Source: Gautieria morchelliformis
Taxonomy: Eukaryota > Basidiomycota > Agaricomycetes > Gomphales > Gomphaceae
Length of the DNA stretch: 64,000 bases
NCBI GenBank assembly: GCA_015179125.1
Contig: WHVA01000372.1
Span: 52,344 to 116,343, forward strand
Reading direction: 5' to 3'
How positions within the stretch are numbered: the first letter of the stretch is position 1; each line of letters starts with the position of its first letter. Below are positions 11,190-22,232 of the stretch, piece by piece. Under the pieces are notes generated by a model. The model made no database searches. It saw only the letters and a program-made list of their open reading frames with translations, and was not told where the DNA came from. A program made the translations under genes and the position numbers.

Positions 11190-14100
11190 GTGAAAGACAT
11201 GCCCCGCTCGATGAATCGGTTTTCAGTTCTCGAAACATGTACAATAGGGATCACAGGCGATATGATGCATCCTTCTCCTACCCCTGATCGAACTGAAACC
11301 AAACCAGCCATGCCAAAAACCCAACCCATCGCTCCAGTTGCTAATGCAAACCTTCCAGTCCCTCTATATGTCCGTACTGCTGACCTCCGCCGATGCACCA
11401 AAGTACCTCTCAAGGTCCACTCCGTTGACACAGGGCATCCACTTGCAATTGACTCCCTCCTTGACAGTGGTGCTACAGGGATGTTCATCGATGTGGAGTT
11501 TGTAAGGGAACACAGACTTCGGACCCGTCCCCTACCCCGTGCCATCCCCGTCTACAATATTGAGGGTACCCCAAATGAGGCTGGCTCAAACAAGGAAGAA
11601 GTCGACCTCATTTGCACCTTTGGGAATCATACGGAACGTGCCACATTCTCTGTCACGAGCCTCAGATGACTTGCCATCATTCTTGGTCACACATGGCTTG
11701 TTGAACACAACCCAGAAGTTAACTGGCATACAGGAGATGTGAAGATGACACGCTGTCCCAAGTCATGTGGGGGCAGACCTGTTGTCAGAGGGCCCACAGT
11801 CGAAACTGTTCCAGAAGAGAGTGTAGATCAAGAGGAGGTTCCCATACAGCACACCCGCTCCCTACTTGAGGAAGGAGACAGGACCTTTGTCGTCTTTGTG
11901 AATGAGAGTCCTGAAATGATTGGCGCAGGCTGGACTGTCTCCCAACAGCTTGCTGAACGGGCCAGCAAGTCTGCACCAGTCATATCCTTCGAAGACCTTG
12001 TCCCCAAACCATACCAGGAGTTCAAGGATGTGTTTTCTAAGGAGTCATTTGACCAACTGCCTCCTCGAAAGCCCTGGGACCATGCAATTGAGCTCACTCC
12101 AGGTGCACAACCCTTCAGCACAAAGGTTTACCCAATGTCACCGGTTGAGCAAAGGGAACTGGATAACTTCCTTGAGGAGAACCTGAAGAGCCATCGTATC
12201 CATCCTTCCAAGTCACCTATGGCATCTCCAGTCTTCTTTGTGAAGAAAAAGGACGGCAGTCTTAGATTTGTGCAAGACTACCGGAAGCTCAATGATATAA
12301 CAATCAAGAATGCCTATCCTTTACCCCTTGTTCCAGACATCATGAATAAGATTTCTGCTGGAAGGGCTAAATACTTCACAAAGCTTGACATTCACTGGGG
12401 ATATAATAATGTACGCATGAAAGAGGGAGATGAGTGGAAGGCAGCCTTTCGGACAAATAGGGGCCTGTATGAACCTCTAGTCATGTTCTTTGGACTCACA
12501 AACAGCCCAGCAACCTTCCAGACGATGATGAATGACATCTTCAAGAGTCTCATTGATGAAGGGGTTGTGGTGGTGTTCATGGACGACATTCTCATCTTCA
12601 CAGAGTCACTTGAAGAACATCGTAGGATTGTACGACGTGTCCTTGAAATCCTCCGGGCCAACAACCTGTACCTCAAACCTGAAAAATGCCTATTTGAGAA
12701 ACTAGAGGTGGAGTATCTCAGCCTCATCCTCTCTCAAGGACAGGTTGCCATGGACCCAGTCAAGGTTGCAGGGGTGCGGGACTGGCCAATACCACATAAT
12801 GTCACTGAAGTCAAATCATTCCTTGGTTTCATCAACTTCTACCGTAGATTTGTGGAAGACTTCTCACACATTGCAAAGCCCCTCAACCAGTTGACAAAAC
12901 AGGATGCCCAATGGTCTTGGGATCCAAATGGCCCAGAGCAAGTGTCCTTCGACAAGCTCAAACTCCTCATCACCTCAACACCTATCCTTGTCCTCCCTGA
13001 TCAAGACAAACATTTCCATCTTGAAAGAGATGCCTCAGCCTATGCCACAGGAGCAGTACTGTCCCAGCTATGTGATGATGGCAAATGGCGGCCTGTGGGG
13101 TTTGTCTCCGAAAGCCTCAATGATGCTGAACGCAACTATGCCATCCATGACAAGGAGCTCCTTTCTGTGATTTGGGGATTAGAGGAATGGCGCCACCTCT
13201 TAGAGGGAACCAAGCACAAGATTGATATTCTCAATGACCATCAGAACCTCACCTACTTCCGCACTGCACAAAACCTGAACCGTCGTCAAGCACGCTGGTC
13301 ACTCTACCTCTCTCGCTTTGATTTTGAGCTGATCCATCGCCCTGGTTGTCATTCAGCCAAGCCTGATGCACTCTCACGACACGTGGATCATAAGCGGGGG
13401 GAGGAAGACAACCAAAATCAAGTCTTACTTACCCCTGACTTGTTCCACATCAAGGCGAATCCCCCAGAGGCTGGCGCGCAGTTAGTTCCAGGTGAAGGTG
13501 ATGCTTTCCTCAATCGAGTAAGGAACTGTGTAGACCGGGATGAAAAGGCTGTCAAGGCTCTCAAAGAACTGGGCTCCTCTGGAAATTTACAAGGAGAAGA
13601 GTGGTCTGAACAGGATGGGCTTGTCCTCTATCACAACAAAGTGTACGTGCCGCTTGATGCAAAACTACGACATGACATAGTGAAGGCGCACTATGACATG
13701 CCTCTCACCGGTCACCCTGGTCGTTGGAGAACCACTGAACTAGTTGCTCGGAGTTACTGGTGGCCTGGGATGGGACGTTACATTGCAAAATACGTGAAGG
13801 CCTGTGACCTGTGCAACCGGACAAAAACCTTCCCTACTTCTCCCATTGGCAAGCTTCTACCAAACCATATCCCAGACCATATATGGCAGGTTATGTCTGT
13901 TGACTTGATCGTAGAACTGCCTACCAGTCATGGCTATGATGCTCTCTTTGTTGTCGTTGATCGCCTCTCAAAGCGTGCACATGTCATTCCCACCACTTCA
14001 GATGTAACTTCGATGGGAGTCGCCCGACTCTTCCGTGATCATGTTTGGAAACTTCATGGGCTCCCTGAAGAAATCATCAGTGATCGAGGCACACAGTTCA

Positions 14101-15088
14101 TCTCCCAGTTCATGCGTGAACTGAACAAACTTCTTGGTGTCAAAGTCGCTGCCTCTACTGCTTATCACCCCCAAACTGATGGACAGACTGAAAGGGTTAA
14201 TCAGGAGATTGAGCAATACCTTCGACTATTCATCAACCAGCGTCAGGATGATTGGTTCGAATGGATATCCTTGGCCGAGTTTGCTATAACAACCGAATCC
14301 ATGCCTCAACCCAGACTACACCCTTCATGTTGGACAGTGGCCAACATCCAAGACTGGGACTGGAACCAGTCCGGGAAACTCGACTCGAGGCCCTGGATGA
14401 GTTCACAATGCGGATGGAAGCAGCCACAAGAGAAGCTCGTTCAGCCCTGTCCAAGGCAGCAGAGGACATGGCACGCTTCTATGACATGCACCATAAAGCA
14501 GCCCCAGTTTATAAGCTTGGTGACAAGGTCTGGCTCAATGCACAAAACATCACAACCACTCGCCCAATGAAGAAGCTAGACCACAAGTGGCTAGGCCCCT
14601 ACACTGTTAATAAGGTGGTCTCACGAAATGCCTATGGTCTAAATCTTCCTGCATCCTTTGGTCGCACACATCCAGTGTTCTCTGTCGTCCTGCTTTGGCC
14701 ATATGAAGATGATCCAACTCTTGAACCTCATGCCCCTCTACCACCACCCCCTGTCATATGGGATGGAGCCAAAGAATATGAAGTTGAAAGGATTTTAGAC
14801 AGCAGGATGTTCCATGGAAGGTTGGAGTATCTCGTGCGCTGGAAGGGCTATGGAGCTGCCGACGATCTCTGGCTACCAGTGAAAGATGTCTCTGGGGCAA
14901 AGCGACTCGTTAAGGAATTTCACCGGCAGAACCCAGAGGCACCTCAGCGTATCTCGGCAGCCACATACATGTCCCTCCCCTTCCAGAGATTTCAGAACTT
15001 CACAGAACCTTCCAGGCAAACTCTCTTCGACTGGACAGCAGGCAGGGCTTCTACTCATAATGTCGAGGGTCCAGACCCCCAAAGATAA
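11190..15088 (+). pseudogene. Chromovirus pol: protease, RT, RNase H, integrase, chromodomain
   Basis: Protease with LLDSGATGMFID near 11458; frameshift near 11665. RT from about 12000 with FVQDYRKLND, a KLDI motif and catalytic VFMDD near 12574-12588. RNase H has RDASAYATGAVLSQ. Integrase shows HYDMPLTGHPG, CDLCNRTK (HHCC zinc finger), then SVDLI, SDRGTQF and a downstream glutamate in TDGQTERVNQEIE (DDE core). A frameshift near 14290 separates this from the C-terminus, which has the GPYTV motif and a chromodomain (YEVERILDSR, YLVRWKGYG) near 14776-14880. Chromodomains direct integration to heterochromatin marks. Only two obvious frameshifts suggest a fairly young copy. Confidence 0.93.
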
Positions 15089-15194
15089 GCGATATCGGCC
15101 TCCGCCTAACCAATTCATTCCGATAAGCTATATATCCCCTCTCCACCTGTGACCGCTCACTTCCACTGCATCGACCCCACCACATCCATCAACC

Positions 15195-15755
15195 ATGTCC
15201 TCGCCCGCCATTGAGCTTGTTGCCCTCCCCAGCTTCACCCAAAACCTCTCTGACCTGCCAGACATGTCACGTGTCGATCCCACCCTCCTGCACTTCTCCG
15301 GCTTCTCATCATCCAGAGCAGCCAGTGAAGCCAAGCTACAAAGGATGCTTGACTACCGTGATCTCGACGTCGCATGGTCTTCAAAGTGGTCTGTCAGCTC
15401 TGAGGACCTCACACCAGCGAAGAGTCAGGCGCCCACTCGCCCTGCACTCGCATTCCTCAGACCCCGACACAGACGAGAGAACACGTACTATGTCGGCGAC
15501 CCTGTCTTCCTCAACAATGGAACCCCCCTTGTGGAACCCCCTACACTTTCGAAGGCTGGGTGGGGCGGCGTTTCCGTAACATGGCAGGAGAGCGAATACG
15601 TCGAGCAAGGTTTCGAGGGCCGCACTTGCCCATGGACCCCAATCCCCCTGAGCTCATCATCGACCTGCGCTACCAGGAAGGGAAGGGCCAGGAGAGATGG
15701 TGGTCCCGCCTATGGCATACTTGGAAACGATGTCTCAGTGGATGTTGGGGGCTAG
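15195..15755 (+). CDS. Extra ORF between pol and 3' LTR of the chromovirus
   Basis: 186 codons starting MSSPAIELVALPSFTQNLSD, 107 bases after the pol stop and before the polypurine tract. No family recognised. Near 15550 a second plus frame continues plausibly (GWVGRRFRNMAGERIRRARF, then a Trp-rich tail to about 15787), so the original protein may be longer and broken by one frameshift. The position downstream of pol is like accessory ORFs of some retroelements; function unknown. Confidence 0.5.
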   Translation: MSSPAIELVALPSFTQNLSDLPDMSRVDPTLLHFSGFSSSRAASEAKLQRMLDYRDLDVAWSSKWSVSSEDLTPAKSQAPTRPALAFLRPRHRRENTYYVGDPVFLNNGTPLVEPPTLSKAGWGGVSVTWQESEYVEQGFEGRTCPWTPIPLSSSSTCATRKGRARRDGGPAYGILGNDVSVDVGG

Positions 15756-15788
15756 GTGGCAGCTGTGCTTGCCGGGACGACAAGCATT

Positions 15789-15801
15789 GAGAGGGGGGTG
15801 A
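15789..15801 (+). promoter_or_regulatory. Polypurine tract
   Basis: GAGAGGGGGGTGA immediately before the 3' LTR is the expected plus-strand primer site of an LTR retrotransposon. Confidence 0.8.
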
Positions 15802-16121
15802 TGTCAGGGTTCACGCGTTTCCTTCCACAAGTTTCTATTTCCTTCCATGAGTTTCCGTCACCTTCCGTCAGTTTCTATAACCTTCCGTCACTTTCCGTCA
15901 CCTTCCGTCACTTTCTGTCACCTTCCATAACCTTCTACAAGTTTCCGTCTTCCCTATTATGTAAGCCTTGCCAGCGCTATAAGACTGTAGCCCGTGTGGT
16001 GGCGTTTCCTCAGCTTGATCTCTGAGGATACCCACTACACAGTTGGTCATTGTCCTAGTATCGGCTCTTATCTCCTTAAGTATCTTTTGGTTGTGGCTTC
16101 GTCATTAGTGTTGCCCTCACA
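15802..16121 (+). repeat. 3' LTR of the chromovirus
   Basis: 320 bases, near-identical to the 5' LTR except for the missing 3' duplication and some changes in the CCTTCCGTCA array. It ends CCTCACA and is followed by the GTCAA duplication. Confidence 0.93.
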
Positions 16122-18622
16122 GTCAAACGACGTGACAGCGGTTCAGCTCAAGCACCCTTGGGGCAAGATAACGATTTTTAACATCTATAATGATTGTGAG
16201 CACTCGGGGACGCTGAGGGCCATCGAGAGCTATGTTGACTCGGAGCGGAATCACATCATCCAACATGAGACGGATTCCATGGTGTGGTGCGGGGATTTCA
16301 ACCGACACCACCCCATGTGGGACAAGGAGAGGAACCATCACCTATTCACGGCAGAGGCAACCAGGGCTGCGGAGGAGTTCATCTCCCTCCTAACAGACTA
16401 CAACATGGTTATGACATTGCCAAGGTGCCTCCCTACCCTACAGTCCATGTCTAGAAAAAATTGGACGCTAGTTGACAACGTGTTCTGTACAGATAACATA
16501 GCTGACTCTATTGTCATCTGCAATACCGCGCCGGGAACAAGGGAGCCTGGCACCGACCACGTGCCTGTCCTCACGACACTCAACATCGACGTCGAGGTCA
16601 AGAAACCGGAACCATTCCGCAACTTCAGAATGGTCGACTGGAGCGGCTTTAAGGAACAACTGGCTGAGCAGCTCGAGGTGGTTCCAGATGCGAGGGAACC
16701 GGGCACCATAGCTGAGTTCAATGAGATGGTCAATGCGTTAACAGTTGCCATCCAGGACACTATCGAAATAGCCATGCCGCTGTCGAAGCCAGTGCCTCAT
16801 TCGTGTCGATGGTGGACTAGGGAGCTGTCAGAGCTGAAGAAGAAAAAGAACAGGATAAATCATCAGTCTTATATACATCGCGCCTATGCTGACCACCCCT
16901 CCCACGAAGAACACAGGGAAATAAGTGAAAAATGCGGCAAAGCGATCAGCAAGGCCAAGGCACAGCACTGGGCCGATTATCTGGAGGGGTTGGATGAGGG
17001 GCTGCTGTGGATGGCAAATAAATACCTAACTAATCCGGCCACTGACAGAGGGAGGTCCCAGATTCCCTCACTGCACACCATGGACAGCAACAGCGTCATG
17101 CATACAGCAGAAACCAACGAAGAAAAGAGCAGGGCTCTTGCCACGGCCTTCTTCCCGCCCAGACCCACTGAATCACGGGTCCCACCAGGCTGCCAGTACA
17201 TGAGACGGGTGAACCACTCCTTCCAGCTGAATGAAGACCAACTCAGGCGTCAGATATGCAAGCTGAAGCCATACAAGGCTCCAGGAGACAACAGAATACC
17301 GAATGTAGTCCTGAGGGAGTCAGCGGACCTCCTCGCTGAGTATCTCCTATGCATATTTTGAGCCACATTCACTCTGAATGCCTACAGTGACAACTGGAAG
17401 TCGTGGATCACGGTAGGAAACCGGGCAAGGCCAGCTACGACGTCCCGAAGTCCTACCGCCCCATCGCGCTCCTCAACACGATCGGAAAACTACTGACAGC
17501 AATAGTGGCGGAGGATCTAGTCTACCTGATGGAAAAGTACAGCCTCCTCCCAGCAAACCACTTCTGATGCAGGCCTGGGAGAACGACCACGGACTCCATC
17601 CATCTTATCGTCAACAAAATCAGAGGGGCCTGGCGCAGGAAGAAAGTCGCGGTCATGCTATTTCTAGACATTGAGGGGGCATTTCTGAACACAGTCATGG
17701 ATCGCCTGCTCCACAACATGAGAAAAAGAAAGGTCCCAGAGGCTTATGTGCTATTCATGGAGCGGATGCTCGACCGCAGGTGCACCAGGCTCAAGTTTGA
17801 TGACTTCATGTCAGAATGGGTGCCGATAGACAATGGCATAGGACAGGGTGACCCCCTGTCCATGATCCTATATCTCTTCTATAATGCTGATCTACTAGAC
17901 ATTGCCTCGGGGAAGGGCCAGACGGCGGTAGCATATATGGACGACATCAACCTCCTCTCCGAAGGTGACACGTACGAGAAGGCGTACGATGGGCTGAGAG
18001 AAATGCTGTTGAAGGTAGGGGGGCAAGGGAATGGACACTAACTCATCAGTCACAATTCGAGAAATCCAAATTCGCAGTGGTCAGTTTCTCACGCAAGCAG
18101 GTCTGGACCCCGCTCGGCCAGGCAAAATCTTGCGTGAACAGAGGCCTGACTTCATCTATGAGGATACGGTGATAAAGCCATCGTCATCTCACAAATTTCT
18201 GGGAGTATACCTTGACAAGGAGCTGTGATGGAGGACCCAATCAGAGAAGGCTGTGGCTAAAGCTTCTAAGTGGACGCTCCTGGCTTGCAGATTAACTAAA
18301 CACTCCACAGGCAGCCGGGCAACCTATATGAGGCAGCTGTACTGCGCAGTGGCTATTCCCAAATTCACCTATGCAGCGGATGTGTGGTTCAGGCCAGTTC
18401 AAAGGGTGGAAGCCAGGAAAAGGGCAACCGGCTCTGTTGGGGTGGTATGTAAGCTAACGTCAATACAGTGGATGGCCACCATCACCATCACTGGAGCCAT
18501 GTGCACCACCGCTAGCGACGTGCTGGAGGCCCACGCCAATGTCCAGCCAATCGAGCTCCTGTTGGCCGGCATCTGCTACAGAGCGGCCAGTCAACTCGCA
18601 ACCCTCCCTAAGACACACCCAG

Positions 18623-19188
18623 GTGGATGCTCACAACTTTTTATTACCTGTAGCTTCACCCATTTTATTCTCAGATTATAGAAAAGAAGAGGATGAAAGT
18701 ACATGCCAATCTTATTGTTGGGATATAAATAAATTTACTTTTGTCCCTCCCCGAGCAGTGGCTCCGCCGACGAGAACACCTCTTCTTATTTTCACACCTC
18801 TTCTTATTTTTTCTACCCACTTTTAATATACACTATATCATTATAACTATTCATATATATTACAAATATCTAGACAACTACTATTACTCCATATATTGTA
18901 GTCTAATACTCTCTCATTATAACTAGTCATACTAATACTCCTACTCATATCTATTAGAAGTATCTCTCCAAGTATCTGTTACTCTATCTTGTAGTCTAAT
19001 ACTCTCTCATATGTATATATATCTTCGAGATGTTTAAATATATACAGAATCATCTAATAACATCTATGATTCTCCTTATAAATACTACTATATATTCCTA
19101 TATGTTGTTATTAATACTCTTATAATGTATATTATATACTCATATATGCTGTATCACATGACCATTTTGATTATCCTCCCCACTATAC
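18623..19188. mobile_element. AT-rich insertion in LINE ORF2, unclassified
   Basis: CACCCAG stands at 18616-18622 and 19189-19195. Removing one copy with the insert gives a continuous LINE frame (LPKTHPARVCTRRLVKRHP). The 566-base insert is very AT-rich in its second half, has no matched terminal repeats and no ORF. It could be a SINE, MITE or other non-autonomous element; I cannot assign it. Confidence 0.7.
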
Positions 19189-19627
19189 CACCCAGCACGT
19201 GTTTGCACTCGTCGACTAGTCAAGAGGCACCCTTCTCCGTTGCACCAGCTATTTCACAGGTTCCACCTGGCCCCGGATGCCTTCGAGGAGATTGCGCCCT
19301 TCATACATGTGCCCGACACACCTGGGCTCTATACGACTGAGATCACAGACTCCAGAGAGGAGTCAAAGGAGGCTGCTGGAGACGACATGGCAGACGCACA
19401 GGTGTACCTGGATGGATCCAGGATCGACAGCAGTGCGGGGGCGGCGGCAGTCCTGTACAGGCAAGCATTGTGGTACCGGCTCGGGCCACCAGACATACCA
19501 CATATGAAGCCGAGGCAGTCGGAGTGGCGCTGGCCCTCGAGCTACTAGGCACGAGCGGAACATGACGTTGGCGACCATCCTGCTGGATAACCAGGGGGTA
19601 CTACAAGCAGTTAGGAACATCCGGCCC

Positions 19628-20877
19628 TGTTTTGGAACCCTTCAAGACTTTGGTGTTATTGCTAACACTTCAATCTATCAGAACGTGTCGTTTACGAGAC
19701 TCAAAGAATATTAAACAATGCTGCAGCACAACTCCGGAAATAATTTAATATTTGTACCTTGGTTGCAATCCGCGTAAAAACTAGTCCAAGTTAATACGGA
19801 TGGAAGGCAATGTGTTTCTTAGCACCACTGAACAATAAACTAAAAGACTGTAGGTTCAAGGACACTATCGGGGTCCAAGCGTATTCCAAAATATAAAGGA
19901 ATGTACTTAGCAGGCGAGTTTATAAATGGACTGCCCTGATAATCTACCAGCGCACAGCAATAAAACGAGAGGCAAAGAATAGAATCTAAAGCGGCTTTTA
20001 CAAGTAACAGGAATTGACTTGTGAAAGATATTAACCAGGAAAATCAACTGATCAACTCTCTCGGGTATTGGAGTGCGAATGGCAAGACTATCAATTGACA
20101 GACTCACTCTGTAGAATTACACCCGGAGGATTAGTCTAGGTGGCTAAGCAGAAAAGTATCTACTTAACAAGGAACTAAAGTAAGTGAATAACCCTAGCTG
20201 GGATTAGCAGCTTAGTAAGATGCAAGTCACACGAGTCACGTGTAGGATAGAAGCAGTAGATTGCTAGATTGGATGATTCTCCTAGGGTCAGAATGGCCTC
20301 CTTTTATATTGTAAATTACACAGGATTACGTAAAATGGGGAGCTTCTATCTATCCAATAAGATTGCCTGATTATGCACCCTAGTTTTGGCTCTGCATATC
20401 ATTGGGCAGTCTTGCACACAGCCTTACACAGCCATGGTTGCTATGAAGCAAGTCATGGGTCTGCTGGGTTTGAACTATATTTAGGTGTACAGGCTTGTGT
20501 AAGCTGCACCGGATATTCCCAATCTCACCAGCTGAGATTGAAAGAGCCAAAGTGTCGGAGTTGTGGGTGTTTGAGGACGTGCGGCTCTGAATAAGCGCGT
20601 TCGAGGATCGCTACGGTCGGAGTTTGAAATTGAGCGCCGATGACAAAGTTATGGACTCTCATGGGTTCAGAGCCTTTGTCAAACACAATAAAGCAGTTTT
20701 GAGCCAAGGAGATCAGGACAATTGGCGAAAAAATGCAAGAAAATTCAAGGAATATTCTAAAAACAGTTCCCCATCAAAGCTGCGTGTATTGGCTGATGTT
20801 AAGATGGGAAAAAGGTTTTTACAGACTTTTTAATGCTTTTTTCGATATTTTTAAACTAGAAAGCTGGTTCCTACACA
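19628..20877 (-). mobile_element. Large solo LTR, reverse orientation, in LINE RNase H
   Basis: 1250 bases bounded by TGTTTTGGAACC and GGTTCCTACACA, so the ends are imperfect inverted repeats of TG...CA type. The flanks GGCCC and GTCCC are an imperfect 5-base duplication, and excision joins RNIRP to RLAQYILG in frame. On the minus strand a TATAAAAGGAGGCC promoter-like motif lies near 20300, which suggests LTR orientation. No coding capacity. Confidence 0.7.
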
Positions 20878-22163
20878 GTCCCCGATTGGCGCAGTACATC
20901 CTGGGCCAGGTTCATGACCTAGCAAACAAGATTGCGGCACCCTCACGGCGAAGCAAGGTGGCGCTGAAGATGATGTGGATCTCAGGTCATGACGAGGTTA
21001 TTGGTAACGAGGAGGCCAACTCAGAGGTGAAAAAAGCAGCGGTGGAAGAGGGCAGCCCGATAAGTACACTTCCCGCCTTCTTGAGATCTGATGAATTGCC
21101 ATGCAGCTTGGCTGCGGCAAGGCAGGTGTACAAAATGGACTCACGGCACACCTGGAGGGAACGCTGGAGACAATCGCCGTGCTATGCTCGGATGGCAAGA
21201 ATAGACGACAGCCTCCCTCATGCACATACCTCAGTGACACAGCAGGATTCACAAGGGCGCAACACAGTCTGATCACGCAGCTATGGACCGGGCATGCACC
21301 GCTCAACAAGCACATGCACCGCGTCAAAAGAGCACCGTCCCCACTGTGCCCCACCTGTCACAAAGTAGATGAGACTACCCACCATTTCCTCGTAGACTGC
21401 CGCACGCACGAGCATGCACGGTTCAGGCTGAGGAGGAGGCTGGGTAGGAAAGCGTCGTCCATTAAAGACTTGCTGGGAAAACCAGATTCCATGGTAGCAT
21501 TGCTCGACTACGTCGCTACAACAGGGAGGCTCAAGGGGACATTCAGTGATGTTTCGACACCGCCTTCTTGACTCAGGAACAGAATGACCAGTCTGACAGA
21601 TTTGCGCTTCGATGTTGCCACAGCGACACTGCACTACTAGATGCCTACCCATGGGACAAACTTATGCATATGCCTACTCCAAATCAACACACCACACCTC
21701 CACAACCCCACTCAGCTCATGCAGCGGCGTGATTCAACTCAGCGCAGCAAGACCATGAAGACCCCTGGCTCTTTATATTCTTCAACTGTGGTGCTCCTTC
21801 CCGTCATGCTAGCCTGCTTATGCGGCCAAGCACTTACGAAGTCAGACCACCGTCACCAGCAAACAACCAAGAGCATAGGAGGAGTACTTGTCTCACAAGA
21901 GGGGAGCAGTAAATGGCTCAAGGAGCCGGGCCAGCGGGGGAGTAGGACCCATCGCCGGTGCAACTGCTCACTCGAGAACGCAGTGGGTTTGGGCATCCCA
22001 GGGAGCGAGGGGAAAGGCCCACCCATTTTTAAGTACAGCACGTATAGCGACCACCATAGGCCAAGCCTGAGGTTGAATAAAATGACTATAAAAAAAAATA
22101 AAAAAAATTTCACCACTAGTGTGAGAAATTTCAACTTCTGCTTGATGATCATTAGGGTGCAGG

Positions 22164-22230
22164 TGTCAGGGGATGCCCCCTTCTCCAGTTTTGACACCAC
22201 TCAAAGTTCTGCCTGTTCTGCTCGCTTCAC
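22164..22230 (+). repeat. 5' fragment of a TGTCAGGGG-type LTR
   Basis: Starts TGTCAGGGGATGCCCCCTTC and resembles the start of the LTR at 26069. It is cut at TA 22231-22232 by the transposon and resumes at 25374. Confidence 0.65.
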
Positions 22231-22232
22231 TA

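Larger units (their letters stand above)
9622..16121 (+). mobile_element. Ty3/gypsy chromovirus, full length, inserted in the LINE
   Basis: Complete LTR retrotransposon bounded by TG...CA LTRs and a 5-base duplication GTCAA (9617-9621 and 16122-16126). Order: 5' LTR, gag with a zinc knuckle, protease, RT, RNase H, integrase, chromodomain, an extra small ORF, polypurine tract, 3' LTR. Joining the LINE across it gives an unbroken endonuclease frame. Stops and frameshifts in gag and pol mean this copy is not autonomous. Confidence 0.95.
9327..21571 (+). pseudogene. LINE ORF2 (endonuclease, reverse transcriptase, RNase H), interrupted
   Basis: Begins MSYVLEPSPKRLRIYQQNLN, an AP-like endonuclease start (QQNLNKSDKA, LLQEPYID). 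The chromovirus sits inside the endonuclease; after it, in frame, come IFNIYND, WCGDFNRHHPMWD and GTDHVPVLTT. The RT follows with KSYRPIALLNTIGKLL, FLDIEGAF, GQGDPLS and the catalytic AYMDD near 17930-17947. RNase H starts VYLDGSRIDSSAGAAAVLY near 19403 and, after the reversed solo LTR, ends with WISGHDEVIGNEEAN. The C-terminus has a CPTCH..ETTHHFLVDC zinc motif. Stops at 17359, 17566 and 18226 and frameshifts near 17410, 18020 and 19490-19550 inactivate it. Confidence 0.88.
6586..22108 (+). mobile_element. LINE (non-LTR retrotransposon) carrying four nested insertions
   Basis: A two-ORF non-LTR retrotransposon of the kind common in fungi (Tad-like architecture). TTCACCACT stands at 6577-6585 and again at 22109-22117, directly after an A-rich tail at 22089-22107, so these are the target duplication. 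The 5' UTR is about 165 bases. ORF1 starts near 6751 and ORF2 near 9327. Four later insertions interrupt it: 8176-8853, 9622-16121, 18623-19188 and 19628-20877. Removing them leaves about 6.5 kb, a normal LINE size. Frameshifts and stops in both ORFs show it is dead. Confidence 0.9.
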
